DNA from: Sulfitobacter aestuariivivens
GTDB lineage: Bacteria; Pseudomonadota; Alphaproteobacteria; Rhodobacterales; Rhodobacteraceae
Length of the DNA stretch: 64,000 bases
Direction: 5' to 3'
Assembly: GCF_014763045.1 (NCBI RefSeq)
Contig: NZ_JACTAG010000002.1
Span: 186,001 to 250,000 of the forward strand
The first letter of the stretch is position 1. The number at the start of each line of letters is the position of its first letter. Shown here in pieces: positions 41,846 through 51,396 of this stretch. A program made the translations under genes and the position numbers. The notes beneath the pieces were generated by a model that was not told where the DNA came from, searched no databases, and saw only the letters and a program-made list of their open reading frames with translations.

Positions 41846-43552
41846 TCACGCCACCAGCTCATCAACCGTAATCGCATAAAGCGCATCATCACCGGCCTGC
41901 GCATGCGCCAAAAGCCCGACATGCTCGGGCAAGAGCCGCTGAATATAGAACCGCGCCAGCTTCTCGCGCGCGCCGCCCTTGTCAGCCATCGCCGCCTTCA
42001 AATGCATGTGACCGCCCAGCACGCGGGCAAAGGCCCGCAGGTAAGGAACAGCACCGGCAAACCGATCGTTCAGATCCCCCTGCGCGACCAGCCATTCTGT
42101 CGCCTCGCGCAGCGATTCCGACGCCTGCCAGACCGCATCCGCCATATTGGGAAAGGCGTCTCGCGCCGCCTCGGCGTGAGTCTCGACCTCGTCAAGCAAC
42201 CGGCCAGCGGCTTCTCCACCATCCATCATCTTCCGGGCAACCAGATCCATCGCCTGAATGCCATTGGTGCCCTCATATATCGCCGTCACGCGCACATCTC
42301 GTGAAAACTGTGCCGCGCCGGTCTCTTCAATGAACCCCATGCCGCCATGAACCTGCACACCCATTTCGGCCACTGCGATCCCGGTGTCCGTGCCAAACGC
42401 CTTGGCGATAGGCGTCAGAAACGCCGCGCGCGCTTTCCACTCCGTATCGCCTGTCGCGGTGTTCATATCGATCGCCTGCGCACAGCTTAACGCAATGGCG
42501 CGTGCAGCGAATGTGTCGGCCTTCATCGTCAGCAGCATCCGGCGTACGTCGGCATGCTCAATAATGGCACCCGTCCCCTCTGCGCGCCCCTGCTTGCGTT
42601 CCAGCGCATAGTCCAGCGCCATCTGATAGGCGCCCTCAGCGGCACCTATCCCCTGGCCGCCGACCCCCAGCCGGGCATTGTTCATCATCGTGAACATCGC
42701 AGCCATGCCGCCTTGCTCAGGTCCGACCAACCAGCCGGTGGCGTTATCATATTGCATCATCGCCGTGGGCGAGCCGTGCAATCCCATCTTGTGTTCAAGA
42801 CTGACAACACTCACCCCATTGCGCGCGCCAATCGACCCATCCTCGTTGGGCAGAAACTTCGGCACCAGAAACAGGCTGATCCCCTTTGTCCCCTCAGGCG
42901 CGCCCGGCAGGCGGGCGAGCACCAGATGGCAGACATTCTGCGCAAAATCGTTATCCCCCCAGGAGATATAGATCTTCTGCCCCGAGACGCGGTAGGTGCC
43001 ATCCCCGTTGTCCTCAGCCTTCGAAGACAACGCACCCACATCCGAGCCCGCCTGCGGTTCTGTCAGGTTCATCGTGCCAGTCCACTCGCCCGATATCAGC
43101 TTGGGCAGGTAAAGCGCCTTGATCGCATCGGAAGCGTGATGCTCAAGCGCTTCGATCTGGCCCTGACTCATCAACGGAGCAAGCTGCAGTGACAAACACG
43201 CACCCGACATCATCTCATTGACCGCACTTGTCAGCATCATCGGCAAGCCCATGCCGCCGTACTCAGGATCCGCAGACATGCCGATCCAACCGCCTTCCGC
43301 AATTGCCGCAAACCCCTCGGCAAAACCCGGCGAAGTGCGCACAATGCCGTTTTCCAGTACCGCGGGATGCAGATCACCGTTGCGCTGAACGGGGGCCAGC
43401 ACCTCGTCACACATCTTGCCCGCTTCGGTCAAAATGGCGCGGGTCACATCATCGCTGGCTTCAGCAAACCGCTCTGTCTTGCGCAGGGCATCAAGGCCCA
43501 CCACGTGATCGAACAGAAAATTGAAATCATCGACTGCGGCGCGGTAGGGCAT
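41846..43552 (-). CDS. Acyl-CoA dehydrogenase, DmdC/long ACAD type
   Basis: A 568-residue flavoprotein, longer than ordinary ACADs because of an extra C-terminal domain, as in DmdC. It has TGTMNLTEPQAGSDVGALSS, the catalytic-base region RVTAIYEGTNGIQAMDL and QVHGGMGFIEETGAAQF. The N-terminus MPYRAAVDDFNFLFDHVV closely matches the 3-methylmercaptopropionyl-CoA dehydrogenase group, so DMSP/MMPA or another acyl-CoA is a possible substrate (inference). The start is at 43552; upstream open codons lack a ribosome site. Electrons would pass through ETF to the ETF-QO encoded at 18.6-20.3 kb. Confidence 0.88.
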   Translation of the reverse strand: MPYRAAVDDFNFLFDHVVGLDALRKTERFAEASDDVTRAILTEAGKMCDEVLAPVQRNGDLHPAVLENGIVRTSPGFAEGFAAIAEGGWIGMSADPEYGGMGLPMMLTSAVNEMMSGACLSLQLAPLMSQGQIEALEHHASDAIKALYLPKLISGEWTGTMNLTEPQAGSDVGALSSKAEDNGDGTYRVSGQKIYISWGDNDFAQNVCHLVLARLPGAPEGTKGISLFLVPKFLPNEDGSIGARNGVSVVSLEHKMGLHGSPTAMMQYDNATGWLVGPEQGGMAAMFTMMNNARLGVGGQGIGAAEGAYQMALDYALERKQGRAEGTGAIIEHADVRRMLLTMKADTFAARAIALSCAQAIDMNTATGDTEWKARAAFLTPIAKAFGTDTGIAVAEMGVQVHGGMGFIEETGAAQFSRDVRVTAIYEGTNGIQAMDLVARKMMDGGEAAGRLLDEVETHAEAARDAFPNMADAVWQASESLREATEWLVAQGDLNDRFAGAVPYLRAFARVLGGHMHLKAAMADKGGAREKLARFYIQRLLPEHVGLLAHAQAGDDALYAITVDELVA

Positions 43553-43682
43553 GTGGTTTCTCCGGTTGAGGGCCGCCCGCCTTGGCAAAGGGTGCGCGCC
43601 CCTGCTAAGGGCCATCCATGCGATCAGCATGAAACGATCACCGCAGGCCCGCAACCCGGGACGCGGCGTCACGAGAGGGGCG

Positions 43683-44627
43683 ATGGCACAACCATCAACA
43701 AAAATTCTGCGGCCTGATCGGGCGGGTGTTGCCCGCGCCGCTCAGCTGCTGTCAACCGGCGCACTTGTCGCTTTCCCGACCGAAACCGTCTACGGATTGG
43801 GTGCTAACGCGCGCGATGGCAAGGCCGTGGCAAAGATCTACGCCGCCAAGGGCCGACCCCGGTTCAATCCACTGATCGTACACCTGCCAGACGCGGCCAT
43901 GGCCCGCGATCTGGTCCGCTGGTCCGACACGGCAGAAATCCTTGCAACCGCTTTCTGGCCCGGCCCTCTGACCCTCGTCCTGCCCCTGCGTGCCGACAAT
44001 GGGCTGTCTTCCCTGGTAACAGCGGGCCTCGATACCGTGGCGCTGCGTGTCCCCGCCCATAGCACCGCGCAAAAAATGCTGCATGCCTTCGGGGGGCCCG
44101 TCGCCGCACCGTCGGCAAACCCCTCAGGCCGGATCAGCCCGACCACAGCGACCCACGTGCTGTCAGGTCTTGATGGTCAGATAGCCGCCGTGCTCGATGA
44201 CGGGCCCTGCACCGTCGGATTGGAAAGCACCATCGTTGGGCTGACACAAAAAACTCCGGTTCTGCTGCGCGCCGGCGGTCTGCCCCGCGAGGCCATCGAG
44301 GCCGCGCTGGGCGCACCACTTGACCTGCACACACGCGGCGCGATCAGCGCGCCGGGCCAACTCGCCTCCCACTACGCACCACGTGCACAGGTCCGCCTCA
44401 ACGCGCAAAATCCTCAGGATGACGAAGTTTTTCTGGGGTTCGGCTCCATGCCCGCCGATCTCAATCTCTCCCCATCCGGTGACCTCACCGAGGCGGCCGC
44501 GAACCTTTTTGATCACCTGCACCAACTGGACGGCATGCGCCGCCCCATTGCCGTGGCTGCGATCCCGCAAAATGGTCTTGGTGCCGCAATCAACGACCGA
44601 TTGCGTCGCGCAGCGGCTCCGCGCTGA
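43683..44627 (+). CDS. Threonylcarbamoyl-AMP synthase, Sua5 type
   Basis: A 314-residue protein with the YrdC domain (FPTETVYGLGANARDGKAVA, KGRPRFNPLIVHLP, GGPVAAPSANPSGRISPT) and a C-terminal Sua5 domain from about residue 205. It makes L-threonylcarbamoyladenylate for t6A37 in ANN-decoding tRNAs. The start MAQPSTKILRPD at 43683 has AGAGGGG upstream. It is divergent from the acyl-CoA dehydrogenase, and a dispersed-motif copy lies 7 bp after its stop. Confidence 0.95.
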   Translation: MAQPSTKILRPDRAGVARAAQLLSTGALVAFPTETVYGLGANARDGKAVAKIYAAKGRPRFNPLIVHLPDAAMARDLVRWSDTAEILATAFWPGPLTLVLPLRADNGLSSLVTAGLDTVALRVPAHSTAQKMLHAFGGPVAAPSANPSGRISPTTATHVLSGLDGQIAAVLDDGPCTVGLESTIVGLTQKTPVLLRAGGLPREAIEAALGAPLDLHTRGAISAPGQLASHYAPRAQVRLNAQNPQDDEVFLGFGSMPADLNLSPSGDLTEAAANLFDHLHQLDGMRRPIAVAAIPQNGLGAAINDRLRRAAAPR

Positions 44628-44633
44628 CCTCCA

Positions 44634-44655
44634 TTCACCCTTTCTGCAAATACCT
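44634..44655. repeat. Dispersed intergenic motif, copy B
   Basis: ATTCACCCTTTCTGCAAATA then CCTC, immediately after the sua5 stop, in the 125-bp gap before the convergent yqgE 3' end. A small hairpin TCGCGC-GTCA-GCGCGA lies at 44729-44744 in the same gap. Related to copies at 18544, 41805 and 62216. Confidence 0.55.
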
Positions 44656-44752
44656 CAGTACACCCACAAAACGATACGCATCCTGTGATCCGGCGGGCTC
44701 ACATCGCCTCACACACCTATGAATCGCATCGCGCGTCAGCGCGACCGCAGGA

Positions 44753-45322
44753 TCACGCCCGGCCTGCTGCCGCAGATAGCCCCAACGGATCAATCCCAAT
44801 GGAATTGAGCGCCGCACCCCACTTTTTCTCATCAGCCAGATCAAACACCAACTCCGATACCGCCGCGCATGTCAGCCAGCCATTGCGCGCAATTTCATCT
44901 TCCAGCTGCCCGGGCCCCCAGCCGGCATATCCCAGCATCATCAGCGCTTTACCGGGTCCGGACCCGGCAGCGATGTCTTCCAGAATATCCAGCGTCGCTG
45001 TCAGTGCAAATCCCGGCGTCACCTTCAAGGTCTCAATGACCGAGGCGTATTCATCAGAGTGCAGCACAAACCCGCGCCCGGTCTCGACCGGGCCGCCGAT
45101 ATGCACCCCAAGGCCCGCATCCGAGGGTCCCGGCCCCTCCAGCAGCCGGTCCAACACGTCTGAAAGCCTCAGGTCCGGGGCTGGCTTGTTGACCATCAGC
45201 CCCATGGCACCCTTTTCCGAATGTGCGGTGATGAAAATCACCGAATGGTCGAACCGCGCATCCCCCATACCCGGCATTGCCACCAACAACTGACCCGTCA
45301 GATTCAGCGGCTCATCGGTCAT
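44753..45322 (-). CDS. YqgE/AlgH family protein
   Basis: A 189-residue protein beginning [20 protein letters not shown]. It has the family pattern [20 protein letters not shown] and a C-terminal [16 protein letters not shown]. YqgE/AlgH (UPF0301) proteins are widespread with no settled biochemical function; AlgH affects alginate regulation in Pseudomonas. It is divergent from the DsbD-like gene across 143 bp. Confidence 0.93.
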   Translation of the reverse strand: MTDEPLNLTGQLLVAMPGMGDARFDHSVIFITAHSEKGAMGLMVNKPAPDLRLSDVLDRLLEGPGPSDAGLGVHIGGPVETGRGFVLHSDEYASVIETLKVTPGFALTATLDILEDIAAGSGPGKALMMLGYAGWGPGQLEDEIARNGWLTCAAVSELVFDLADEKKWGAALNSIGIDPLGLSAAAGRA

Positions 45323-45465
45323 GAAAACTTGTCTCGTGCAGACCCCATGGGATCAAGCATGCCGAATGGCGTCAGGCCTGACAAGGGTGCCACCGTGCCA
45401 TCAGCGAAACACTGTTGATACAATCGTGACTTGGCTGTCGGCGCCCAATGCCTCATCTAGGGGGC

Positions 45466-46275
45466 ATGATCCGATCCTTGACCGCCCTGTTTCTGCTCGC
45501 CCTTTGCCTGATCCGTCCTGCCTGGGCGCAAAGTGATATTGGCACGCCTGCCACCGGCGAAATCCTGCCAGGATGGGTCCAGCAGGATGGCACCCATATG
45601 GCAGCGATACGGATCAAGCTGCAGCCGGGCTGGAAAACCTACTGGCGCAGCCCCGGCGATGCAGGCATCCCGCCCCAGTTCAACTGGCAGGGATCCTCCA
45701 ATCTGGGCGATGTTCGGATCATCTGGCCTGCTCCTTTGGTGATACCGCAAAACGGGATGCAGACCATCGGCTATAAGGATGTTCTGGTTCTGCCGCTTGC
45801 CGTCGCTCCACGCAACCAAGGCCAGCCTGTCGATTTGCGGCTGCAGCTTAACATCGGCGTTTGCGAAGACATCTGCGTGCCATTTGATCTGTCCCTGCAG
45901 GGCACGCTGACGGGCAACGATACCCGCCCGACCCCTGCCATCGTCGCCGCCCTCGCCGCGCGGCCTTATTCGGGCAGCGAAGCCGGGGTCTCAGCGGCCA
46001 CATGCCGACTGCGTCCCAATGACGACGGCCTTGAAATCACCGCGCAGATCACCATGCCCCCGGCAGGTGGCCGTGAGGTCGTGATCATTGAGCCCGGACA
46101 AACAGGCATCTGGACAAGTGAGACAGACGCCCGCCGCGCAGGACAGCAGCTGATCGCCGTGGGCGATATGGTCCCGACACGTGGCACGGGGATCGCAATT
46201 GACCGCTCGAAGATCACCCTGACCGTTCTTGGGCGTGACAAGGCCGTTGAAATCAAGGGCTGCACGCCGGGCTAA
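45466..46275 (+). CDS. DsbD N-terminal-domain-like exported protein
   Basis: A 269-residue protein with a signal peptide (SLTALFLLALCLIRPAWA). The immunoglobulin-like DsbD-alpha domain (PGWKTYWRSPGDAGIPPQFN, LNIGVCEDICVPF with a C-x3-C pair) is present, but the transmembrane DsbD-beta and thioredoxin domains are not. It probably takes part in periplasmic thiol transfer with a separate membrane partner such as CcdA/ScsB. The ATG at 45466 follows AGGGGGC. Nothing is found in the 97 bp before the RND gene. Confidence 0.85.
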   Translation: MIRSLTALFLLALCLIRPAWAQSDIGTPATGEILPGWVQQDGTHMAAIRIKLQPGWKTYWRSPGDAGIPPQFNWQGSSNLGDVRIIWPAPLVIPQNGMQTIGYKDVLVLPLAVAPRNQGQPVDLRLQLNIGVCEDICVPFDLSLQGTLTGNDTRPTPAIVAALAARPYSGSEAGVSAATCRLRPNDDGLEITAQITMPPAGGREVVIIEPGQTGIWTSETDARRAGQQLIAVGDMVPTRGTGIAIDRSKITLTVLGRDKAVEIKGCTPG

Positions 46276-46372
46276 ACTGGCGCGCATCGATGAAAATCGC
46301 AGCGCAACGCCGAAAAAGCGCCATCGCTTTGAATGGAACAGACAATCCGTAAGGGCGCTCAACCAGTCACCG

Positions 46373-49300
46373 TCACCCGGTCTGTGTGCGCCCGCCTCTG
46401 AAGACGAAACCAAAAGCGCCCAACACATAGCCCACCAAAGAGAGCACCGCACACCCAGCCACAAACAGCAGCAAAGCTGCGTTCACTGCAGACAGGCTTT
46501 GGGGTACTGGCAAAGCCGCATCCAAAACAGGATGCAGTGCCCCTTGCCAGAACGCCCAGCCCAACGTCACCGCCCCCCACCCCAGCACCAGCGCCCAAAG
46601 GGCCAGCATTCCCCAGCGCAACGCACCAACGGGTGCGCGGACGCCCCGGCGCATGGCTTTGACCTGTCGCGCGATATCATGCTGGGCCGCGATCAGCGCG
46701 GGCACCACCAAAAGCACCAATAGCATGCCAAATCCCAACCCATAGACCAGCGTGATCACAGTGGGTTTCAGAAATTGCGCCTGCTGGCTTTGCTCATACA
46801 GAAGTGGCGCCATACCCAATACGGTTGTCATTGTGGTCAGCATCACGGGTCTCAAACGGTCCGCGGCCCCGTCGATGATCGACGGGATCAGACCGCGCGT
46901 TTCGGCATATTCGTCGATGGTTGTGATCAGCACGATGGAATCGTTGATGATGATCCCGGTCATGCCCAACAGCCCGACAACCGTGAACATGCTCAGCGGC
47001 ACATCCCACAGGTTATGACCATAGATCGTCCCAACAAGCCCGAAAGGAATGATCGCCATCACCACCGCGGGTCGTGTCCAGGACCCAAAGACCCAGGCCA
47101 GCACCAGATAAATTCCGCTCAGGCAGAAAATAAGACCCGTCAGCGCATCGGACAGGAACCGGTCTTCCTGCTCGCTCAGGCCTGCGAGCCGAAATTCGAC
47201 CTGCCGCGTGCTGGCGATGTTGGGCAGGATATCTTCGCGCAACGTCTCGCCGATCAGGGTGGCACGTTCGGCATCGTCCTCGGAAATGTCACCGGTAACG
47301 GAAATCAGTCGGATCCCGTTCTCGCGCCGGACAGTCGAAAAGCCCGTGCGCCGTTCAACGCTGACAATATCCGCCAGCGGCACGTACAGCCCCGCTGGCG
47401 TCCGCATCTGCGTGCGATCCAGAAAATCCGCCGTGAGTTCGCCTTTGGGCAATTCCACCCGGATCGTGGCAGAGCGCGGGCCGTCGGGATAGGTCGCTGC
47501 CTCGATCCCGCCCAGACGGTTGCGCAACGATCTGCCCAGCGCATCGATCGTGAACCCCAACGCCTGCCCTTGCGGAGTCAGATCAAGGATCAACTCTTCT
47601 TTGTCGTATGCCAGATTGTCCTGCACGGCGCTGACTTCGGGGAATTCGCGCAAGGCATTCTGCAAATCCTCCGACGCCGCCTTGAGCGTGTCAGTCTCCG
47701 CCCCATAAAACTGAACATCCAGCGCATCCCCTCCCGGTCCGGAGCGCCAACCGCGAAAGCTGACACTTTCGACAAGTGGATGATTCACAACACGGTCCTG
47801 TAGTTCCCCCACAAAGGCGAAACTCGAATAGGGGCGCAGATCAGCATCGATCAGCTCGATCGATATGCCACCCAGCAGATCGTTGTCCTTGCCATCGGCC
47901 CCGGCCATGCCAAAGCCGGAATTACCACCGGTCTGGGCAATGACATAATCAAGCGGATTGGTGCCATATCGTTCTTCATATTCGGCCCCCAAAGCTTCGG
48001 TAGCGCGCTGCATCTCGCGCATCATCTCTAATGTATCGTCACGGGTTGCCCCTTCGGCCATCATGAAGTTACCGGTGACCGAACCTCGTTCAGGCGCATT
48101 GAAAAATCGCCATTGCACCTCGCCATTGATGAAAAGCGCGACCTGGCTGGCGAGCACTGCAACCACGCCGGCCAGTACCACGTACCGGGCCGTGATCACG
48201 CCAGCCATGAATGGGCGAAACGCCTTTTCGCGCAGGTATACGAACCCCCGATTGACCACGCGACTGGGCAGATCATACCAATGCTCGGCCCGCGCCGCTC
48301 GCATCGCATGCGCCATGTGGTTGGGGAGGATCAGGAAGACCTCAACCAGCGATGCGGCAAGGACCGCGATCACCGTAAAGGGAATATCACGGATCAGATC
48401 ACCAAACCGCCCGCCCACGGCAACCAGACCAAAGAACGCAATGATCGTTGTGAGGGTTGCTGCAAAAACCGGCATGGCCATCCGCCGCGCCGCGTTCTCC
48501 GCCGCCTGCATGGCGCTTTCGCCGTAGTGCCGAAAGCGGTGGTCCGCGTGTTCCCCCACGACAATGGCATCGTCCACGACAATGCCCAGCGTGATGATCA
48601 GGCCAAACAGCGAAATCATGTTGAAGGTCAGACCACCCGCATACATCAGCGCAATCGCGGCCCCCATAGCCACGGGAATGCCGGCTGCCACCCAGAAAGC
48701 GGTACGCGCATTGAGAAAAAGAAACAGAAGGCAGATCACCAGGCCCAATCCCATCAGACCGTTATCGATCAGCAGATCGATACGCCCGGTAATCGCAGCT
48801 GCACGGGTGCGGATGAGTTCAAGCGTCACGCCCTCGGGCATCGAAGCCTGCATTTCTGCGGCGACTTCTTCTACCGAAGCCTGAATGCCAATCGCATCAC
48901 CGCCGTTCGAACGATCCACGCGCACTGACATGGCCGGATTTTCGCCCACGAAGAAGCTGCGCTCGCGGTCGACGCCCTCTTCGCGGACCACGCCAAGATC
49001 GCCAATTGTCAGCTTGGATCCATCCGGGTTTGAACGCAGGACGATGCCTGCCACCTCTCTTGCGGATCGTTTTGCCTTGCCCGTACGCACCCGCGCATTG
49101 GCACCGCTGACGTCGCCAGCAGGGTCGGCGTTCACCTCTTCAGCTATGGCACGCGCGATATCTGCCATTGTCACATCGAACGCAATCAGCTTGGATGAAG
49201 GCACCTCCACCAGTGTTTGCGGGGCTGCAACCCCTTGAATGGTGGTCCGCGTGACGCCAGCAGCAAACAGCCGGGTGACGAATTCATCGGCAAAGCGGCC

Positions 49301-49777
49301 CAGCTGTTCTGGCGCTATGGGGCCGGTGATAACAACATCCGTCACCCGGTCCCGCCATGCCCCGCGCCGCACGTTTGGGTCTTCGGCCTCGTCTGGCAGC
49401 GTCGTGACCGTGTCTACCGCTGTCTGCACATCGTTTGCAGCGCGCGCCATGTCCCAATCCGGCTCAAATTCCAAAGTGATATTCGCGCGCCCCTCGCGCG
49501 ACGTACTGTTCGAGCTTTCCACGCCTTCGACGGCCAGCAACGCAGGCTCCAGCACCTGGACAATTGCCGCGTCCACGTCTTCGGCCCCAGCGCCATCCCA
49601 CTGCACGCCGACGGTGACATTGTCGACAATCACATCTGGGAAGAACTGCGCGCGCATATTCGGCGCGGCGGCAAAGCCCGCCATCAAAAGGATCACGAGC
49701 AGCAGGTTAGCTGCTGTACGGTGGCGCGTGAAATAGCTGAGGATACCGCCTGCAGCCGATGGGATCGGGCGCACCAT
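46373..49777 (-). CDS. RND-family efflux permease
   Basis: A 1134-residue inner-membrane pump. The first helix is in NLLLVILLMAGFAAAPNMRA. Proton-relay aspartates occur in LGIVVDDAIVVGEHADH. The second half has IINDSIVLITTIDEYAETRG, where the AcrB lysine position is Asn, as in many RND clades. After the usual end an extra segment of about 90 residues holds two more hydrophobic stretches (GMLALWALVLGWGAVTLGWA and LLLFVAGCAVLSLVGYVLGA). Substrates are unknown. It follows its adaptor gene by 49 bp; no outer-membrane TolC gene is present. Confidence 0.94.
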   Translation of the reverse strand: MVRPIPSAAGGILSYFTRHRTAANLLLVILLMAGFAAAPNMRAQFFPDVIVDNVTVGVQWDGAGAEDVDAAIVQVLEPALLAVEGVESSNSTSREGRANITLEFEPDWDMARAANDVQTAVDTVTTLPDEAEDPNVRRGAWRDRVTDVVITGPIAPEQLGRFADEFVTRLFAAGVTRTTIQGVAAPQTLVEVPSSKLIAFDVTMADIARAIAEEVNADPAGDVSGANARVRTGKAKRSAREVAGIVLRSNPDGSKLTIGDLGVVREEGVDRERSFFVGENPAMSVRVDRSNGGDAIGIQASVEEVAAEMQASMPEGVTLELIRTRAAAITGRIDLLIDNGLMGLGLVICLLFLFLNARTAFWVAAGIPVAMGAAIALMYAGGLTFNMISLFGLIITLGIVVDDAIVVGEHADHRFRHYGESAMQAAENAARRMAMPVFAATLTTIIAFFGLVAVGGRFGDLIRDIPFTVIAVLAASLVEVFLILPNHMAHAMRAARAEHWYDLPSRVVNRGFVYLREKAFRPFMAGVITARYVVLAGVVAVLASQVALFINGEVQWRFFNAPERGSVTGNFMMAEGATRDDTLEMMREMQRATEALGAEYEERYGTNPLDYVIAQTGGNSGFGMAGADGKDNDLLGGISIELIDADLRPYSSFAFVGELQDRVVNHPLVESVSFRGWRSGPGGDALDVQFYGAETDTLKAASEDLQNALREFPEVSAVQDNLAYDKEELILDLTPQGQALGFTIDALGRSLRNRLGGIEAATYPDGPRSATIRVELPKGELTADFLDRTQMRTPAGLYVPLADIVSVERRTGFSTVRRENGIRLISVTGDISEDDAERATLIGETLREDILPNIASTRQVEFRLAGLSEQEDRFLSDALTGLIFCLSGIYLVLAWVFGSWTRPAVVMAIIPFGLVGTIYGHNLWDVPLSMFTVVGLLGMTGIIINDSIVLITTIDEYAETRGLIPSIIDGAADRLRPVMLTTMTTVLGMAPLLYEQSQQAQFLKPTVITLVYGLGFGMLLVLLVVPALIAAQHDIARQVKAMRRGVRAPVGALRWGMLALWALVLGWGAVTLGWAFWQGALHPVLDAALPVPQSLSAVNAALLLFVAGCAVLSLVGYVLGAFGFVFRGGRTQTG

Positions 49778-49826
49778 CAGACACGCACCTCAGAGTGGCC
49801 AGATCGCGCGACGGCGGCCTGCGCCC

Positions 49827-51281
49827 TCATCCCCCCATCCGCCCTTCAATCCGGGCGACCATCTTGGCGGGTACCTTGGGCTCTGCCAGACGTGCCAGTA
49901 CCCGTGCCTTGGCGTCCTCCGGCATCCTGTTATTCGCTTCGATGAACGCAACCAGTTTCGCGCGCCGTTCGTCCGTCAGCTCGACCATTTCAGGCTCTTG
50001 CGGGGGCGGTGCATCTGTGGCTCTGAGCGGTTTCACGGCGATGCCTGCGCCCAACAGGGGCGATCGCGCCTCGACCACTTCGCGTTTGGCGATGTCACCA
50101 CGCACGATCACATCATCGCCCTGACGGCGCAGCACATCCACCTCTGCGGCTTCAAGTCGGTCACCTTCGGCGAGAACCAGCACCGTATTGCGTGCATCCA
50201 CCGCTGAGGCAGGCAACCGCACAACGCCGGGCAAAACCGGTTCCTGCACGCGGACGCTAACGAAATCACCCGGTTTGAACCCCGCTGAATCGTTGAGCGC
50301 GGCAAAAATCAGACGTCCCGTGGCCCCCTCTCCGGCGGCGGCGGATGCGCGGCTGATCTTGCCTGTCGCCTGCAGATCAACCCCGGCCACATCAAGCGTG
50401 GCTGTCACCTCCGCCTTCATCAATTGGCCCTGATCATCCAGCAGTCGCGCGTATTGCGCGGTAGAGACCCGGAAGGACACCTCCAGATCGTTCGGATCGA
50501 TAAGCTCTGCCAGCCGCTCATTGGCCGACACCAACCGACCGACGACCACGTTGGTTGACGCCAGGGTGCCGTCAAATGGCGCGGTCAGAGTCAAATCATC
50601 GAGACGCCGCTGTGCCTCGGCCTGTGCAATCTCGGCCCGGGCCAGACGCGTCGCTGCCTGATCGACACGTGCCTCGGCCTGTGCCTCGGCCTGTCTGCGC
50701 GTCAGAACCGCCTGCCGCGCAGCAGAGGCGGCAAGTTCAGCCGTCTCGACTGCTGTTGCGGTCCCTACGCCGCGCTCCTGCAGATCACGCTGACGCTCAA
50801 GCGCGCGGATGCGCAATTCTGCCTGTTCTGTTGCCGCAGCCAATTCATCACGTGCCAGTGCAAGGCCCCGGTCCGCATCGCGCCCTTCGGCCCGGGCGTC
50901 GGCCACATCACTGCCTGCGCGGTCGAAAACAGATTGCGCGTCAGCCGTGTCCAGCCGCACGAGCACCTGACCTGCGCGTGCCGCGCCGCCATCCTCGAAC
51001 CCGTCCGCAAGTTCAACAACGCGGCCCCCGCCGGGCGCGCGCAACTCCAATAGACGACGGCTCTGAACCTCGCCGAAAGTTTCCACAGTTGGTGCGATAT
51101 CCTCGGCCTTTGCCAAAACCACATTGACGGCAAAGACGCGCTCCCGCGCGGGCGGGCCCTTCGGGTCGTCCGCCATGCGTTCGCTCACCGCGCTGCCAAC
51201 CAGCCAGACAGCAAAAGCCAGCAGGCCCAGCGTGGCGCTGGCCAGGAACAAACCGATCATACTTTGCCGCAGGAACCGCAT
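49827..51281 (-). CDS. RND periplasmic adaptor (membrane fusion protein)
   Basis: A 484-residue adaptor. An N-terminal signal anchor (MIGLFLASATLGLLAFAVWL) is followed by the lipoyl half-motif, a long coiled coil about residues 120-215 (ARDELAAATEQAELRIRALE), the second lipoyl half (LTAPFDGTLASTNVVVGRLV) and beta-barrel. An unusual polar helical tail of about 55 residues follows (VELTDERRAKLVAFIEANNR). It bridges the RND permease to an outer-membrane channel. It is the promoter-proximal gene of a two-gene leftward operon. Confidence 0.93.
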   Translation of the reverse strand: MRFLRQSMIGLFLASATLGLLAFAVWLVGSAVSERMADDPKGPPARERVFAVNVVLAKAEDIAPTVETFGEVQSRRLLELRAPGGGRVVELADGFEDGGAARAGQVLVRLDTADAQSVFDRAGSDVADARAEGRDADRGLALARDELAAATEQAELRIRALERQRDLQERGVGTATAVETAELAASAARQAVLTRRQAEAQAEARVDQAATRLARAEIAQAEAQRRLDDLTLTAPFDGTLASTNVVVGRLVSANERLAELIDPNDLEVSFRVSTAQYARLLDDQGQLMKAEVTATLDVAGVDLQATGKISRASAAAGEGATGRLIFAALNDSAGFKPGDFVSVRVQEPVLPGVVRLPASAVDARNTVLVLAEGDRLEAAEVDVLRRQGDDVIVRGDIAKREVVEARSPLLGAGIAVKPLRATDAPPPQEPEMVELTDERRAKLVAFIEANNRMPEDAKARVLARLAEPKVPAKMVARIEGRMGG

Positions 51282-51396
51282 GCTGAGTGTCCGTTCAAAC
51301 CCTTGGAAGGTCAGTATAACCTAGTTGCATCGCAATAAATACCAAGTCACATCCCTGTAACGTTGGGCTTGTCCGTTTCCGTCGCACAAAAAGAAA

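Noticed and set aside
46775..47803. 342-codon frame opposite the RND permease
   Set aside because: Antisense shadow; no ribosome site or family signature.
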